A stretch of 64,000 nucleotides of DNA from Desulfoluna butyratoxydans (GCF_900699765.1 NZ_CAADHO010000016.1:1-64000), one strand, 5' to 3'. Counted from the first letter of the stretch, positions 51,843 to 61,259 are shown. The notes: generated from the letters alone by a model not told the origin. Translations and numbers: made by a program.

Positions 51843-53003
51843 ATGACCCGTAAAGATTCAAAAGGAATGGATCCCTCTCAGTTCATGGATGCGGTGGTCA
51901 GGAATTCAACGCGATTTTGGGAAGGCATGGCGGGGTTTACCTGGCCCGGCCAGGAGTCTGGCGCAGGCGGCGCGGGTGCCGGTGAGTACAACCCCTGGGA
52001 ACCCTGGGAGCCCGCCCTGGACGCATGGAAACAGTTTCAGGAGTCGTGTACGCCGGAGACCTTTACCGGTCAGTTCGAGAAGGTAAGGGAAGAGGGCTTC
52101 AAGCAGTTTGAGAAAATGGCCAAGAGCGGCTGGGAGAATTTTGTCTCCATGGGCGATGGATTCGGACCAACCATGGGATGGGGGCAGCAGGCCTTCGGCA
52201 TGGGCGTTCCGGATATGTTCAGCGGAAAAGGCACCTTTAAAGAGATGTTCAAGATGATGTCCGGTGAGATGAACCGGTTCATCTCCATTCCTCCCCTGGG
52301 GCTTTCGCGAAATTACCAGGAGAAGGTTGTTGAAGTGGTGGAGAAGGGAAACCAGTTTCTGTTGACCCTGGGCGAGTATATGTTTCTCATGTTCTCCCCC
52401 CTGGAGCAGTCCATGCGCATGGTGCAGGTCACCATTGAGGGGCTCACCGACGAGCAGCGTCGCACCCTGACCCCTGAATCGGTTTACGAAACATGGCTCA
52501 AGGAGCTGGAGCAGGGCTATTTCACCCTGTACGGTTCCGAAGAGTACCTGGGGCTTCTGAAACGCCTGGTCTCGGCCATGGGAGAGTTCAACATGGCTCG
52601 CCAGAATTTCATCAGCGATTTTTTGAAACTGATGGGTGTTCCGTCGGAAAACGATCTGGACGATCTCTACAGGGACCTTTACAGCATCAAAAAAACGCTT
52701 TCATCCCTTGAAAACTCCGTGGAGGCACTGGCCCAGGCTGCGAAAGCCCCCCAGCCTGCCCCCAAAAAAGCGGCGAAGCCCAAAGCTGCCCCCAAGACGG
52801 CCAAGCCTGCCCCGAAAGCGGCCGTGAAGCCAAAAGAGGCTGCAAAGACGGCCAAGGCGCCGTCGGCCCAGGCCAAGCCCGGAGAGACGCCCCGCACTGC
52901 GACTCCCGCCGGGAAACCGTCTGCGCCTGTGACGGCGAAAAGTCCGGACAAGGCCTCAAAACCGACAAAACCAACGGCGAAACCAGCCGGGAAAACCCCA
53001 TAG
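51843..53003 (+). CDS. phaE: Class III PHA synthase subunit PhaE
   Basis: 386 residues. PhaE activates PhaC on polyhydroxyalkanoate granules. The helical PhaE body covers about 10-290 (EYNPWEPWEPALDAWKQFQES; MFSPLEQSMRMVQVTIEGL; YFTLYGSEEYLGLLKRLVSAMGEF). The final ~88 residues are an Ala/Lys/Pro-rich, histone-like repeat tail (AAKPKAAPKTAKPAPKAAVK) that is not part of the family core. Only 12 bp separate it from phaC. Confidence 0.9.
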   Translation: MTRKDSKGMDPSQFMDAVVRNSTRFWEGMAGFTWPGQESGAGGAGAGEYNPWEPWEPALDAWKQFQESCTPETFTGQFEKVREEGFKQFEKMAKSGWENFVSMGDGFGPTMGWGQQAFGMGVPDMFSGKGTFKEMFKMMSGEMNRFISIPPLGLSRNYQEKVVEVVEKGNQFLLTLGEYMFLMFSPLEQSMRMVQVTIEGLTDEQRRTLTPESVYETWLKELEQGYFTLYGSEEYLGLLKRLVSAMGEFNMARQNFISDFLKLMGVPSENDLDDLYRDLYSIKKTLSSLENSVEALAQAAKAPQPAPKKAAKPKAAPKTAKPAPKAAVKPKEAAKTAKAPSAQAKPGETPRTATPAGKPSAPVTAKSPDKASKPTKPTAKPAGKTP

Positions 53004-53015
53004 GAGGGCGCTTCC

Positions 53016-54131
53016 ATGGAAGGTATGGCAAACCCTGTGGTGGATGCGTTCACCTCGTTGATGGCGTACGGTACCGACAGCCTGGACAGAGCACGCCGGG
53101 GGATGGAGGTTTTTGAGTCGGAGCTCGACACGACCATTGCCGATACACCCTTTGAGGTGGTGTTTGAGATCGACCGCGTGAAGCTGAAACACTACCGTGC
53201 ACAGACCAAGAGGAAGGCTTTTCAGCGGCCCCTGCTGGTGGTGTATGCCTTGATCAACCGGGAAACCATGCTGGATCTTCAGCCGGGACGCAGTGTTCTG
53301 GAGATCTTCCTTGAGAGCGGCCTGGACGTTTACATGGTGGACTGGGGTTACCCCACCCGCAAGGACCAGCACCTCACCATCGACGATCATGTGAACGGGT
53401 ACATGGACAAGATTGTTGACGTGGTGCTGGAAAGGGAGGAACTCTCCGCCCTGAACCTGATGGGGATCTGCATGGGGGGGACCTTCAGCACCATGTATGC
53501 GGCGCTTCACCCTGAAAAAGTCAACAGCCTCATTACCACCGTCACCCCCACAAATTTCGACACCGATGCCGGGTTTCTCCACAGCTGGATGAGGGAACTG
53601 GACGTGGACAAGCTCATCGGCGCCTGGGGGAACATGCCGGCGGATGTCATGAACCTGGGGTTTCTCCTGCTGAATCCGGCCCGTCTCATGCTGGATAAGT
53701 ACAACAACTTTGCCAGGAACATGGGGGACAGGGATTTTGTCGAGAACTTCGTGCGGATGGAAAAATGGATTTTCGACAGCCCCGATGTCCCCGGGGCCAC
53801 CTTCCGTCAGTTTATTACGGACTGCTACCAGAAAAACCTGTTGATCCAGAACAAGATGGTCCTGGGGGGCAAGACCGTGGATTTAAGAAACATCACCATG
53901 CCCCTTCTCAACATCTACGGAAAGAAGGACCACCTCGTGCCTCCGGAGGCCTGCAATCGGTTGATCAGTGCCGTGGGAAGCCGGGATGCCCGGGATCTCT
54001 GCATCGACACCGGGCACATCGGCATCTACGTGAGCTCCAGGTCCCAGAAGGAGTTTGCGCCGGAGATTATCCAGTGGCTGGCCGACCGGGAGACCGGACG
54101 AGGCTTGTCTGCCTGGGCGTCTGCAACCTGA
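53016..54131 (+). CDS. phaC: Class III poly(R)-hydroxyalkanoate synthase PhaC
   Basis: 371 residues, an alpha/beta hydrolase that polymerises (R)-3-hydroxyacyl-CoA. Catalytic triad visible: Cys152 in the lipase-like box GICMGG, Asp305 in YGKKDHLVPPEA and His334 in DTGHIGIYVSS, matching the usual spacing of class III enzymes. Partner PhaE is immediately upstream and a monomer-supplying hydratase downstream. GGAGG precedes the start. Confidence 0.95.
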   Translation: MEGMANPVVDAFTSLMAYGTDSLDRARRGMEVFESELDTTIADTPFEVVFEIDRVKLKHYRAQTKRKAFQRPLLVVYALINRETMLDLQPGRSVLEIFLESGLDVYMVDWGYPTRKDQHLTIDDHVNGYMDKIVDVVLEREELSALNLMGICMGGTFSTMYAALHPEKVNSLITTVTPTNFDTDAGFLHSWMRELDVDKLIGAWGNMPADVMNLGFLLLNPARLMLDKYNNFARNMGDRDFVENFVRMEKWIFDSPDVPGATFRQFITDCYQKNLLIQNKMVLGGKTVDLRNITMPLLNIYGKKDHLVPPEACNRLISAVGSRDARDLCIDTGHIGIYVSSRSQKEFAPEIIQWLADRETGRGLSAWASAT

Positions 54132-54222
54132 CACGTCAAGGTCCGAAAAGTCCCGCCAAGGCGGCTCTCCCTCGGGGAGCCCCTTGCCTGAGGTGAACCG
54201 GTAAGGCGAACAAGGAGAGGGC

Positions 54223-54660
54223 ATGAACGGGAAAAGCATCGATGACATAGCCGTGGGGGATCACGCCGAGGTGGCCAAGACCATCTCTGAATCGGATGTC
54301 TACACCTTTGCCGGGGTGACGGGGGATTTTAACCCGGCCCACGTGAACGAGCATTATGCCAGCGGGACGTTTTTCAAGAGGCGCATCGCCCACGGCATGC
54401 TGTCGGCCGGTCTTATCTCCAATGTGCTGGGAACGCACCTGCCGGGCCCCGGGGCCGTCTACCTGAGCCAGGAACTCAAGTTCACGGCGCCGGTGTACAT
54501 CGGCGATACCATCACGGCGCGGGCCGAGGTGGTGGAGGTGATGGCCGAGAAGAACCGCGTGATCCTTGAAACGGTCTGCACCAATCAGGACGGCACCGTG
54601 GTGATCACGGGGACCGCCCTGATGAGTCCCATGAAAAAAAGAGCGGCAAAGGCCTCCTGA
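54223..54660 (+). CDS. phaJ: (R)-specific enoyl-CoA hydratase (MaoC-like)
   Basis: 145 residues, single hot-dog fold. Catalytic Asp35 and His40 are in GDFNPAH; FFKRRIAHGMLSAGLIS and GPGAVYLSQELKFTAPVYIGDTI complete the MaoC pattern. It would hydrate trans-2-enoyl-CoA to (R)-3-hydroxyacyl-CoA for PhaC. Same strand, 91 bp after phaC, followed by a strong terminator, so it closes the PHA operon. Confidence 0.9.
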   Translation: MNGKSIDDIAVGDHAEVAKTISESDVYTFAGVTGDFNPAHVNEHYASGTFFKRRIAHGMLSAGLISNVLGTHLPGPGAVYLSQELKFTAPVYIGDTITARAEVVEVMAEKNRVILETVCTNQDGTVVITGTALMSPMKKRAAKAS

Positions 54661-54691
54661 CGGATTACCGCCACAGGCCGGTGTCCATGAG

Positions 54692-54739
54692 AGCCCCCGG
54701 TACCCCAAGACTTAACACAGGGGAACCGGGGGCTTTTTT
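54692..54739 (+). terminator. Terminator of the PHA operon
   Basis: AGCCCCCGGTACCCC pairs with GGGGAACCGGGGGCT around a 13-nt loop and is followed by TTTTTT. Confidence 0.85.
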
Positions 54740-54874
54740 GCGTCATCGGGAGGTTTCACGGAACATTGGGAATCGGCCCCGGCGTTGACAAGGGAACAGC
54801 CCTCCGATATAACCCGCATATTTTCTGCGGAAGCGTTGGAATCAACCGGAACGAAAGGCAATTTTGGGACAACG

Positions 54875-56749
54875 ATGGTCAACCTCGAAAATATCACCAA
54901 AAGTTATGGTGGGCAGCAACTCTTTGATGACGTCAGCTTCAAGGTCAACACACGGGAACGTGTGGGGCTGGTGGGCCGTAACGGCCATGGAAAAACCACC
55001 CTTTTTCGACTGATTACCGGGGAGGAAGAGCCCGATTCGGGCCAGGTGACCATTCCGAAAAACTATCGCCTCGGTTACGTAACGCAGCACATCCGCTTTA
55101 CCGAAGAGACGGTCCTTGCGGAAGCAGCCCTCGGGTTGCCCGAGCACGAGGCAGACCAGCTTTGGAAGGTGGAGAAGATCCTGGCGGGCCTGGGGTTCTC
55201 CCAGGAAGCCATGGGAAAACATCCCGGATCGTTTTCCGGAGGGTTCCAGGTGCGCCTGAACCTGGCCCGCGTGCTGGTCTCCGACCCGGACCTGCTGCTC
55301 CTCGACGAACCCACCAACTACCTGGATATCACCTCTATTCGCTGGATTGAGGGCTTTTTGAGGGCCTGGCCCCGTGAGTTGCTTCTTATCACCCACGACC
55401 GGGGATTCATGGACCGTGTGGTGAGCCATACCGTGGGGATCCACAGGGGACGGGCCAGAAAGGTCACGGGCAACACCGAGGCCTGCTACACCCAGATCGC
55501 CCAGGAAGAGGAGATCTACGAGAAGACCCGCCTCAACGATGAGAAAAAGCGCAAAGAGATGGAGCTTTTCATCTCCCGGTTCCGGGCCAAGGCGCGCCTT
55601 GCCAACATGGTGCAGTCCCGTGTGAAGACCCTGAACAAAATGGAGAAAAAAGACAAGCTGGCTTCCCTGGATACCCTGGGGTTCAGTTTTCGAAGCTGCC
55701 CCATCAAGGGCAAGCAGCTCTATACGGCTGAGAACCTCTCCTTCGGGTACGACGGTGGGCCGGAGCTGATCCGCGACTTTTCCCTTACCCTGGGGGCAAG
55801 GGATCGCATCTGCGTGGTGGGGCAGAACGGTCGGGGCAAGACCACTCTGCTGAAGCTTCTTGCAGGGGAACTGGCGCCCAAAACCGGTACCATCACCCAT
55901 CACCCCTCGGCAGCCCCCGGGTTTTACGAGCAGACCAACGTCAGCAGCATCAACCCCATGCGCACCGTGGAAGAAGAGATCCTCTACGCCCACCCCGATG
56001 TGGAACGCCAACAGGCGAGAAATATCTGCGGGGCCATGATGTTTGAAGGGGACAAGGCCCTGAAAAAGTGTTCGGTGCTCTCCGGCGGGGAGAAGAGCCG
56101 GGTGATGCTCGGCAAGCTCCTGGTGACCCCCTTGAACCTTCTGTTTCTGGACGAACCCACCAACCACCTGGACATGGAGTCCTGCGACAGTCTTATGGCT
56201 GCCGTGGACAACTTCGACGGCACGGTGGTGATGGTTACCCATAACGAGATGTTTCTCCACGCGGTGGCCACCCGCCTGGTGGTGTTCCGCAACGGCGGGG
56301 TGGAGGTGTTTGATGGCACCTACGCCGAGTTTCTCAATAAAGTGGGCTGGGGCGATGAGCCCGAAGGCACCGTATCGGAAACCCTTGCCATGGATGAGGC
56401 AGAGGCATCGGCCCCCAAGAAATCCGTGGGAAAAAAGGAGAGCCGCAAGTTGCGTTCCGCCATCATCTCACGGCGAAACAAAGAGACGGCCCCCCTGCGA
56501 AAGAAGATGACCGCTGCCGAGGAGGCCATCGACGCCAGTGAAAAAGAGATCGACCGGATCAACGAGGCTCTCCTGGAGGCCACCCAGGGCGGTGATTCGG
56601 CCCGGATTACCTCTTTGTCCAAGGAGTTGCACCATCACAACGCCGTCATCGACGAGGGGTTTGAGGTCCTTGAAACCCTGTCCGATGAGCTGGACCGTTT
56701 GGAGGCATCGTTCAACGCGGAGCTTGAAGAACTCGGCGGCGCTGTGTAA
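54875..56749 (+). CDS. ABC-F family ATPase
   Basis: 624 residues from MVNLENITKSYGG; the frame is open upstream to 54785 but that part overlaps the promoter region. Two ATPase domains: GRNGHGKTTL, FSGGFQVRL, LLLLDEPTNYLD; and GQNGRGKTTL, LSGGEKSRV, LLFLDEPTNHLD. The linker between domains (KTRLNDEKKRKEMELFISRF) and a C-terminal coiled coil are present; no membrane segments. Closer to YheS-like ABC-F than to the Uup-like gene at 42178. Probably a ribosome-associated translation factor. Confidence 0.85.
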   Translation: MVNLENITKSYGGQQLFDDVSFKVNTRERVGLVGRNGHGKTTLFRLITGEEEPDSGQVTIPKNYRLGYVTQHIRFTEETVLAEAALGLPEHEADQLWKVEKILAGLGFSQEAMGKHPGSFSGGFQVRLNLARVLVSDPDLLLLDEPTNYLDITSIRWIEGFLRAWPRELLLITHDRGFMDRVVSHTVGIHRGRARKVTGNTEACYTQIAQEEEIYEKTRLNDEKKRKEMELFISRFRAKARLANMVQSRVKTLNKMEKKDKLASLDTLGFSFRSCPIKGKQLYTAENLSFGYDGGPELIRDFSLTLGARDRICVVGQNGRGKTTLLKLLAGELAPKTGTITHHPSAAPGFYEQTNVSSINPMRTVEEEILYAHPDVERQQARNICGAMMFEGDKALKKCSVLSGGEKSRVMLGKLLVTPLNLLFLDEPTNHLDMESCDSLMAAVDNFDGTVVMVTHNEMFLHAVATRLVVFRNGGVEVFDGTYAEFLNKVGWGDEPEGTVSETLAMDEAEASAPKKSVGKKESRKLRSAIISRRNKETAPLRKKMTAAEEAIDASEKEIDRINEALLEATQGGDSARITSLSKELHHHNAVIDEGFEVLETLSDELDRLEASFNAELEELGGAV

Positions 56750-56870
56750 ACTGGTGCGTCAAGAGGTTGCGGGGGGCTGCGTGACAGGGGCCTTTGTCAA
56801 CGCGTTCGGTGTCGGGCCCGAAAGGGCCGTCCGGCGGGTATCTGAGTGGAGACGATAAGGGGGAGAGGCG

Positions 56871-57077
56871 ATGAAAAAAGTCTGGGGTGCCATGCTGCTG
56901 CTGATGGGGCTGGCCATGTTTTTTACCATTCCATCCAAAGCGCGGCAAATTCAGGAAATCCGGGAGCTGTCCGGCGGGACGGTCCTGCTGATGAAATTCT
57001 GTTTTTATCTCATCAGTATCCTTCTTATGGGCGGCGGCATCCAGAAGCTCAAGGGAAATACAGACGAAGATTCCTGA
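56871..57077 (+). CDS. Small two-helix membrane protein, 68 aa
   Basis: Starts MKKVWGAMLLLMGLAMFFTIP after GGGGGAG. Two transmembrane segments (about 4-20 and 38-55) with a short charged loop and acidic tail (GNTDEDS). No family recognised. It may be read through from the ABC-F gene 121 bp upstream. Confidence 0.6.
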   Translation: MKKVWGAMLLLMGLAMFFTIPSKARQIQEIRELSGGTVLLMKFCFYLISILLMGGGIQKLKGNTDEDS

Positions 57078-57404
57078 CCCGGTCCTGTGAAGGGTAAGGA
57101 TGCGCGAAAAATAAAAAAGGTTTATATCTTCCAAGGTTTGCATTAACCTTAAACGAGTTGTTCGTACCGGCGTCACATGGAAAATCATGTGAAATGAGGG
57201 CGATACCATCCCGCCGATACCCTGCATCCGGGATCAGGGACACCTAAGACACCGGATCGGTCCCCATAAAAAAACGGTACGAACCTTCATCCACCAAATC
57301 ATAGATTTTCATGTCGATGGCGACCCCCCCCAAGTGCCGTCCCCTTTTCCGTTGCGAGGGCCCTTACAGGGTCGCCCATGCGGTGATTAGCAAAGGAGTG
57401 GGCT
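57078..57404. other. Intergenic leader before the GspE-type gene
   Basis: Contains a TCACATG/CATGTGA hairpin at about 57172-57191 and a GC-rich stretch near 57330-57400. I looked for a c-di-GMP (GEMM) riboswitch pattern and did not find one. No gene. Confidence 0.45.
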
Positions 57405-59702
57405 GTGAGCGGAGCGACCAACGGGGTGAGCGAAGTCGAAAACCTTCAGCAGGAAGTGACCTACCGTACCCGTCTTCAGGACATCTGCAACAAAATTTAC
57501 GCTGCGGTGAACCTGGACGACATCATCATTCATCTCAAAGATGAGATAAAGTCCCTCTTTGAAGCCGAACGCATCACCATCTACTACGTGGACGGGGTCA
57601 AACGGGAGATCGTCTCCCGGTTCAAGACCGGCACGGAGATCGACGAGATCCGCCTGTCCATCACCACCTCCAGCATCGCCGGCTACAGTGTCCTTAAAAA
57701 GAGTCTCCTGAACATCAAGGATGTCCACGACAACCAGGAGCTGGCCGCCATCGACCCGAGCATCACCTTTGATTCCAGCTGGGACCGCAGGACAGGCTTT
57801 GTGACCCGGCAGATGCTGGTGGTTCCCATCCTCTACAAAACTTACCTCCTCGGCGCTGTTCAGCTCATGAACCGCAAGCAGGGGGATGTCTTTACCGCAC
57901 AGGACGAAGAGAACCTCCAGGAGATCGCCAAGATCATCGGGATCGCCCTGTACAACCAGAAGCGTGCGGCGCGAAACAAGAAGAGCAAGTTCGACTACCT
58001 CCTGGAAAATCACATCATGACCCAGAAGGAGCTGTCCCAGGCCGAACGGATGGCCAGGGAGACCGGCGAGACGGTGGAGAAGGTACTCCTCTCCCGGTTT
58101 AACATTCCCAAAGGTGACGTGGGCGAGGCCCTGAGCCGCTACTACAAGGCCCCCTTTGTGGAGTACAACAGCAGCATGCCCATCCCCGGAGAGCTCTTAG
58201 AGGACCTGAAGGTACCCTTTATGCGCAACAACCACTGGGTGCCCCTGAGGTCCGAGGGGGATAAGGTGGTTATCATCGTGGACGACCCCCACGATGCCCA
58301 GAAGATGGGGCAGATTCGCGTGCTTTTTCCGGGCAGGGAGCTGGAACCCTTTATCTCCTTTCGGGAGGATATCCTTAACTACATCACCCTGTTTACCCAG
58401 GACGAAAAGCAGCAGTCGTCCATTGACGAGATCATCTCCCAGCTGGCCGATGAAGAAGATGAGATCGAAGAGGCCGAAAGCGGCCTGAGCGAAGAGAGCA
58501 GCGTGGTGGTCCAGCTGGTGAACAAGATCATCATCGACGCCTACAACCGGGGTGTTTCGGATATTCATATCGAGCCCTATCCAGGCAAGGAGAACACCAA
58601 GGTTCGGTTCCGTACCGACGGCGCCTGCTCGGTCTACCAGACCATTCCCTACCAGTACCGGAATGCCATCGTATCGCGCCTCAAGATCATGTGCGATCTG
58701 GACATCGCCGAGCGCCGCAAGCCCCAGGATGGCAAGATCAAGTTCAAGCGTTACGGCGGCCTTGACGTGGAGCTTCGTGTGGCCACCGTGCCCACCCAGG
58801 GCGGCATGGAAGATGTGGTGCTGAGGATCCTGGCGGCCGGAGAGCCCATTCCCTTGGAGGACATGCGCTTTTCCGACCGGAACTTCGATAAATTCGTGGA
58901 GATGATCAACAAGCCTTACGGTATTATCTTTGTTTGCGGCCCCACGGGCTCCGGCAAGACCACCACCCTCCACTCCGCCCTTGCCAAGATCAACGACGAG
59001 GAACGAAAGATCTGGACGGCCGAGGACCCTGTGGAGATCACCCAGAAAGGCCTCAGGCAGGTCCAGGTGCAGCAGAAGATCGGCTTTGACTTTGCTGCGG
59101 CCATGCGGGCCTTTCTCCGGGCCGACCCCGACGTCATCATGGTGGGGGAGATGCGTGATCGGGAGACCACCCACATCGGCATCGAGGCCTCCCTTACAGG
59201 CCACCTTGTTTTCTCCACACTTCACACCAACAGCGCCCCCGAAAGTATCACCCGTCTCCTCGACATGGGCATGGACCCATTCAACTTTGCCGACGCCATC
59301 CTCTGTATCCTGGCCCAGCGCCTGGTGCGGACCCTGTGCAAGGACTGCAAGGAGGAGTACCACCCCAGCCGTGACGAGTACGATGAGCTGGTCAGGGAGT
59401 TCGGCAGCCAGGAGGAGTTCGATCAGTTTTTGAATATTCCCTATTCGGATGACCTGATGCTGCATCGCCCCAAAGGCTGCGATAAGTGCAGCAACACAGG
59501 CTATCGGGGCCGTATGGGTATCCATGAACTCCTGGAAGGCACCGATGAGATGCGCAAGCTGATCCAGACCAGCGCCCGCATGGAGGAGCTGCGTGACCAG
59601 GCCGTCCGTGACGGTATGACCAGCCTGAAGCAGGATGGCATTGCCAAGATTTTCCAGGGGTATTGTGACCTGTTGCAGGTGAGGAAGGTGTGTATTAAGT
59701 AG
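57405..59702 (+). CDS. GAF-domain GspE/PilB-type secretion ATPase
   Basis: 765 residues. Residues about 20-185 form a GAF domain (IKSLFEAERITIYYVDG; QMLVVPILYKTYLLGAVQLMNRK), then an N1E/T2SSE-N-like region (about 200-340). The ATPase core shows Walker A GPTGSGKTTTL near 512-522, an Asp-box, Walker B ADPDVIMVGEMRD, a His-box (STLHTNSAPESI) and a zinc tetracysteine (CKDC ... CDKC). Powers a type II secretion or type IV pilus system. No other T2SS/T4P genes are adjacent, which with the GAF sensor is unusual. GTG start. Confidence 0.9.
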   Translation: MSGATNGVSEVENLQQEVTYRTRLQDICNKIYAAVNLDDIIIHLKDEIKSLFEAERITIYYVDGVKREIVSRFKTGTEIDEIRLSITTSSIAGYSVLKKSLLNIKDVHDNQELAAIDPSITFDSSWDRRTGFVTRQMLVVPILYKTYLLGAVQLMNRKQGDVFTAQDEENLQEIAKIIGIALYNQKRAARNKKSKFDYLLENHIMTQKELSQAERMARETGETVEKVLLSRFNIPKGDVGEALSRYYKAPFVEYNSSMPIPGELLEDLKVPFMRNNHWVPLRSEGDKVVIIVDDPHDAQKMGQIRVLFPGRELEPFISFREDILNYITLFTQDEKQQSSIDEIISQLADEEDEIEEAESGLSEESSVVVQLVNKIIIDAYNRGVSDIHIEPYPGKENTKVRFRTDGACSVYQTIPYQYRNAIVSRLKIMCDLDIAERRKPQDGKIKFKRYGGLDVELRVATVPTQGGMEDVVLRILAAGEPIPLEDMRFSDRNFDKFVEMINKPYGIIFVCGPTGSGKTTTLHSALAKINDEERKIWTAEDPVEITQKGLRQVQVQQKIGFDFAAAMRAFLRADPDVIMVGEMRDRETTHIGIEASLTGHLVFSTLHTNSAPESITRLLDMGMDPFNFADAILCILAQRLVRTLCKDCKEEYHPSRDEYDELVREFGSQEEFDQFLNIPYSDDLMLHRPKGCDKCSNTGYRGRMGIHELLEGTDEMRKLIQTSARMEELRDQAVRDGMTSLKQDGIAKIFQGYCDLLQVRKVCIK

Positions 59703-59727
59703 TGAGTGGTGAATAGTGAATAGTGAA

Positions 59728-59753
59728 GGGCGACCGGGAGGTCGCCCTTTTTT
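59728..59753 (+). terminator. Rho-independent terminator
   Basis: GGGCGACC-GGGA-GGTCGCCC followed by TTTTTT, 25 bp after the GspE-type stop. Confidence 0.9.
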
Positions 59754-59783
59754 ATTGCCCCGAGTGTGTGGAGGCGCTAAATC

Positions 59784-59818
59784 CCTTTAGCCTTTAGCCT
59801 TTAGCCTTTAGCCTTTAG
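59784..59818. repeat. Five tandem copies of CCTTTAG
   Basis: A 35-bp array whose unit differs by one base from the CCCTTAG array at 41304. The queH stop codon (59808-59810) lies inside copy four. Confidence 0.95.
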
Positions 59819-60359
59819 CCCCATATTTTATCTCTTTCGCATACCGGTCTTTTTCGCTGTAGATGCATCCGCAGTACTGCTGCCGGTACAAGCCCATCTC
59901 TTTGGAGGTGTCGATGCCCTCCTTCCAGCCCGGGCGAAAATCCTCATAGTAGAATTTTACGCCAACCTGCCTGCCCAGTGACTCGCCGATGCTTCGGATC
60001 AGTTCGTGGTTCTGGTGACGGCTGTAGAGAAGGGTGGAGGTGAATGCTTCAAACTTGCCGCGTTTGGCAAGCAGGGCCGTGGCCCGGAGGCGGTCGTGGT
60101 AGCAGACCCTGCAGCGGTCCTGTTCCCGGAAGGCGGCGCCCCGGAGAAAGGCCTCCAGTTCGTATCCCTCCTGGTAGATCATCCTTAAATCACAGGATTC
60201 GGCAAACTGCTGCATGGCCTCTTCACGCTTCATACACTCGGTGAAGGGGTGGATGTTGTGGCGGTAAAAAAAGCCCATCAAGGTGTGGCCTGCTTCGCGA
60301 AGCACCCGTGTCGGGTAGATGGCGCAGGGGCCGCAGCATGTGTGCATCAAAATTTTCAT
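59808..60359 (-). CDS. queH: Epoxyqueuosine reductase QueH
   Basis: 183 residues. QueH makes queuosine in tRNA from epoxyqueuosine using an iron-sulfur/metal site. Seen: MHTCCGPCAIYP, CRVCYHDRLRAT, LLYSRHQNHELI and QQYCGCIYSEKDRY with the conserved cysteines. The last residues GAKG and the stop are encoded by the CCTTTAG array. It follows the maf-yggS pair on the same strand across an intergenic element. Confidence 0.9.
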   Translation of the reverse strand: MKILMHTCCGPCAIYPTRVLREAGHTLMGFFYRHNIHPFTECMKREEAMQQFAESCDLRMIYQEGYELEAFLRGAAFREQDRCRVCYHDRLRATALLAKRGKFEAFTSTLLYSRHQNHELIRSIGESLGRQVGVKFYYEDFRPGWKEGIDTSKEMGLYRQQYCGCIYSEKDRYAKEIKYGAKG

Positions 60360-60370
60360 GGTCGCTCAGT

Positions 60371-60548
60371 GCCTCCTGCGGGGCGCTTTTTGAGAGCAGC
60401 TCCGCAAAGACTTTTGGGTTGTTCCATACGTTAATACAGTCGGTTTGCCGATACCTTTCGGCGGCTCCGAGACGTTTTCAAGACCTGTTTGTCAAACTCA
60501 AGTCATCAACGTTTCAAACGTCTGGCCCCCGGCAGGGTCGCCGGAGGC
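60371..60548. repeat. Intergenic element, second copy
   Basis: Starts GCCTCCTGCGGGGCGC and ends GGCCCCCGGCAGGGTCGCCGGAGGC. Shares CAGCTCCGCAAA and AGACCTGTTTGTCAAACT with the element at 38541. About 178 bp, between yggS and queH. Confidence 0.6.
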
Positions 60549-60557
60549 GACATGGTC

Positions 60558-61253
60558 TTACTTGGCAGAATAGTCCCGCGCGCCGAAGATGGCCGTTCCC
60601 ACACGCACCAGGGTGGCGCCCTCTTCGATGGCGACCTCAAAGTCCCCGCTCATGCCCATGGAGAGTTCCTTCATCTCCACGCCGGGAATGCCCAGGGCCT
60701 CAATACGGTCTTTGATGAGCCGTAACTGGCGGAAATAGGGCCGGGCCCCTTCCGGATCGTCAAAAAAGGCGGGCATGGTCATGAGGCCTTTGATGGCAAC
60801 GTTCTCCAGGCTGGCCACCTCTCGGACCAGCTCAATGACCTCCTCGGCCGTGGTGCCGGACTTGCTCTCTTCGCCGCTGGTGTTGACCTGGATCAGGATG
60901 GGCTGAACCACTTCTTTTTTGGCCGCCTGTTTGTTGATTTCTTTGGCCAGCTTCAGGCTGTCCACCGAGTGGATCAGGGTAAATACCCCGGCCGCGTACT
61001 TCGACTTTTTGCTCTGGAGGTGGCCGATGAAGTGCCATTCGATGCTGTCGTCTCCGACCTCCTCGATTTTGGCAACGGCTTCCTGGATGTAGTTCTCGCC
61101 GAAGATTGTCTGACCGGCGTCCCTGGCTTCTCTGACCATCTCCGCGGGTTTGATTTTGCTGACGGCAACGAGTCGGATCTCGTCGGGGTTGCGTCCGGCC
61201 TTTTCGGCGGCTTCTCTTATCTGCTTTTCAATACGTTCAATGCGATCTTTCAT
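60558..61253 (-). CDS. yggS: YggS/PROSC-family PLP homeostasis protein
   Basis: 231 residues. PLP-binding Lys in VAVSKIKP, then FGENYIQEAV, WHFIGHLQSKKSKY, LIQVNTSGEESKSG, LMTMPAFF and the phosphate-binding MGMSGDFEVAIEEGATLVRVG. Maintains free pyridoxal phosphate and amino-acid balance. It starts 6 bp after the maf stop, so the two are one operon. Confidence 0.92.
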   Translation of the reverse strand: MKDRIERIEKQIREAAEKAGRNPDEIRLVAVSKIKPAEMVREARDAGQTIFGENYIQEAVAKIEEVGDDSIEWHFIGHLQSKKSKYAAGVFTLIHSVDSLKLAKEINKQAAKKEVVQPILIQVNTSGEESKSGTTAEEVIELVREVASLENVAIKGLMTMPAFFDDPEGARPYFRQLRLIKDRIEALGIPGVEMKELSMGMSGDFEVAIEEGATLVRVGTAIFGARDYSAK

Positions 61254-61259
61254 CTCGTG

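Noticed and set aside
54842..56260. 472-codon minus-strand ORF
   Set aside because: Shadow of the ABC-F gene, whose Walker motifs fix the coding strand.
57078..57404. c-di-GMP riboswitch upstream of the GspE-type gene
   Set aside because: The conserved GEMM core blocks could not be found; only a short hairpin is present.
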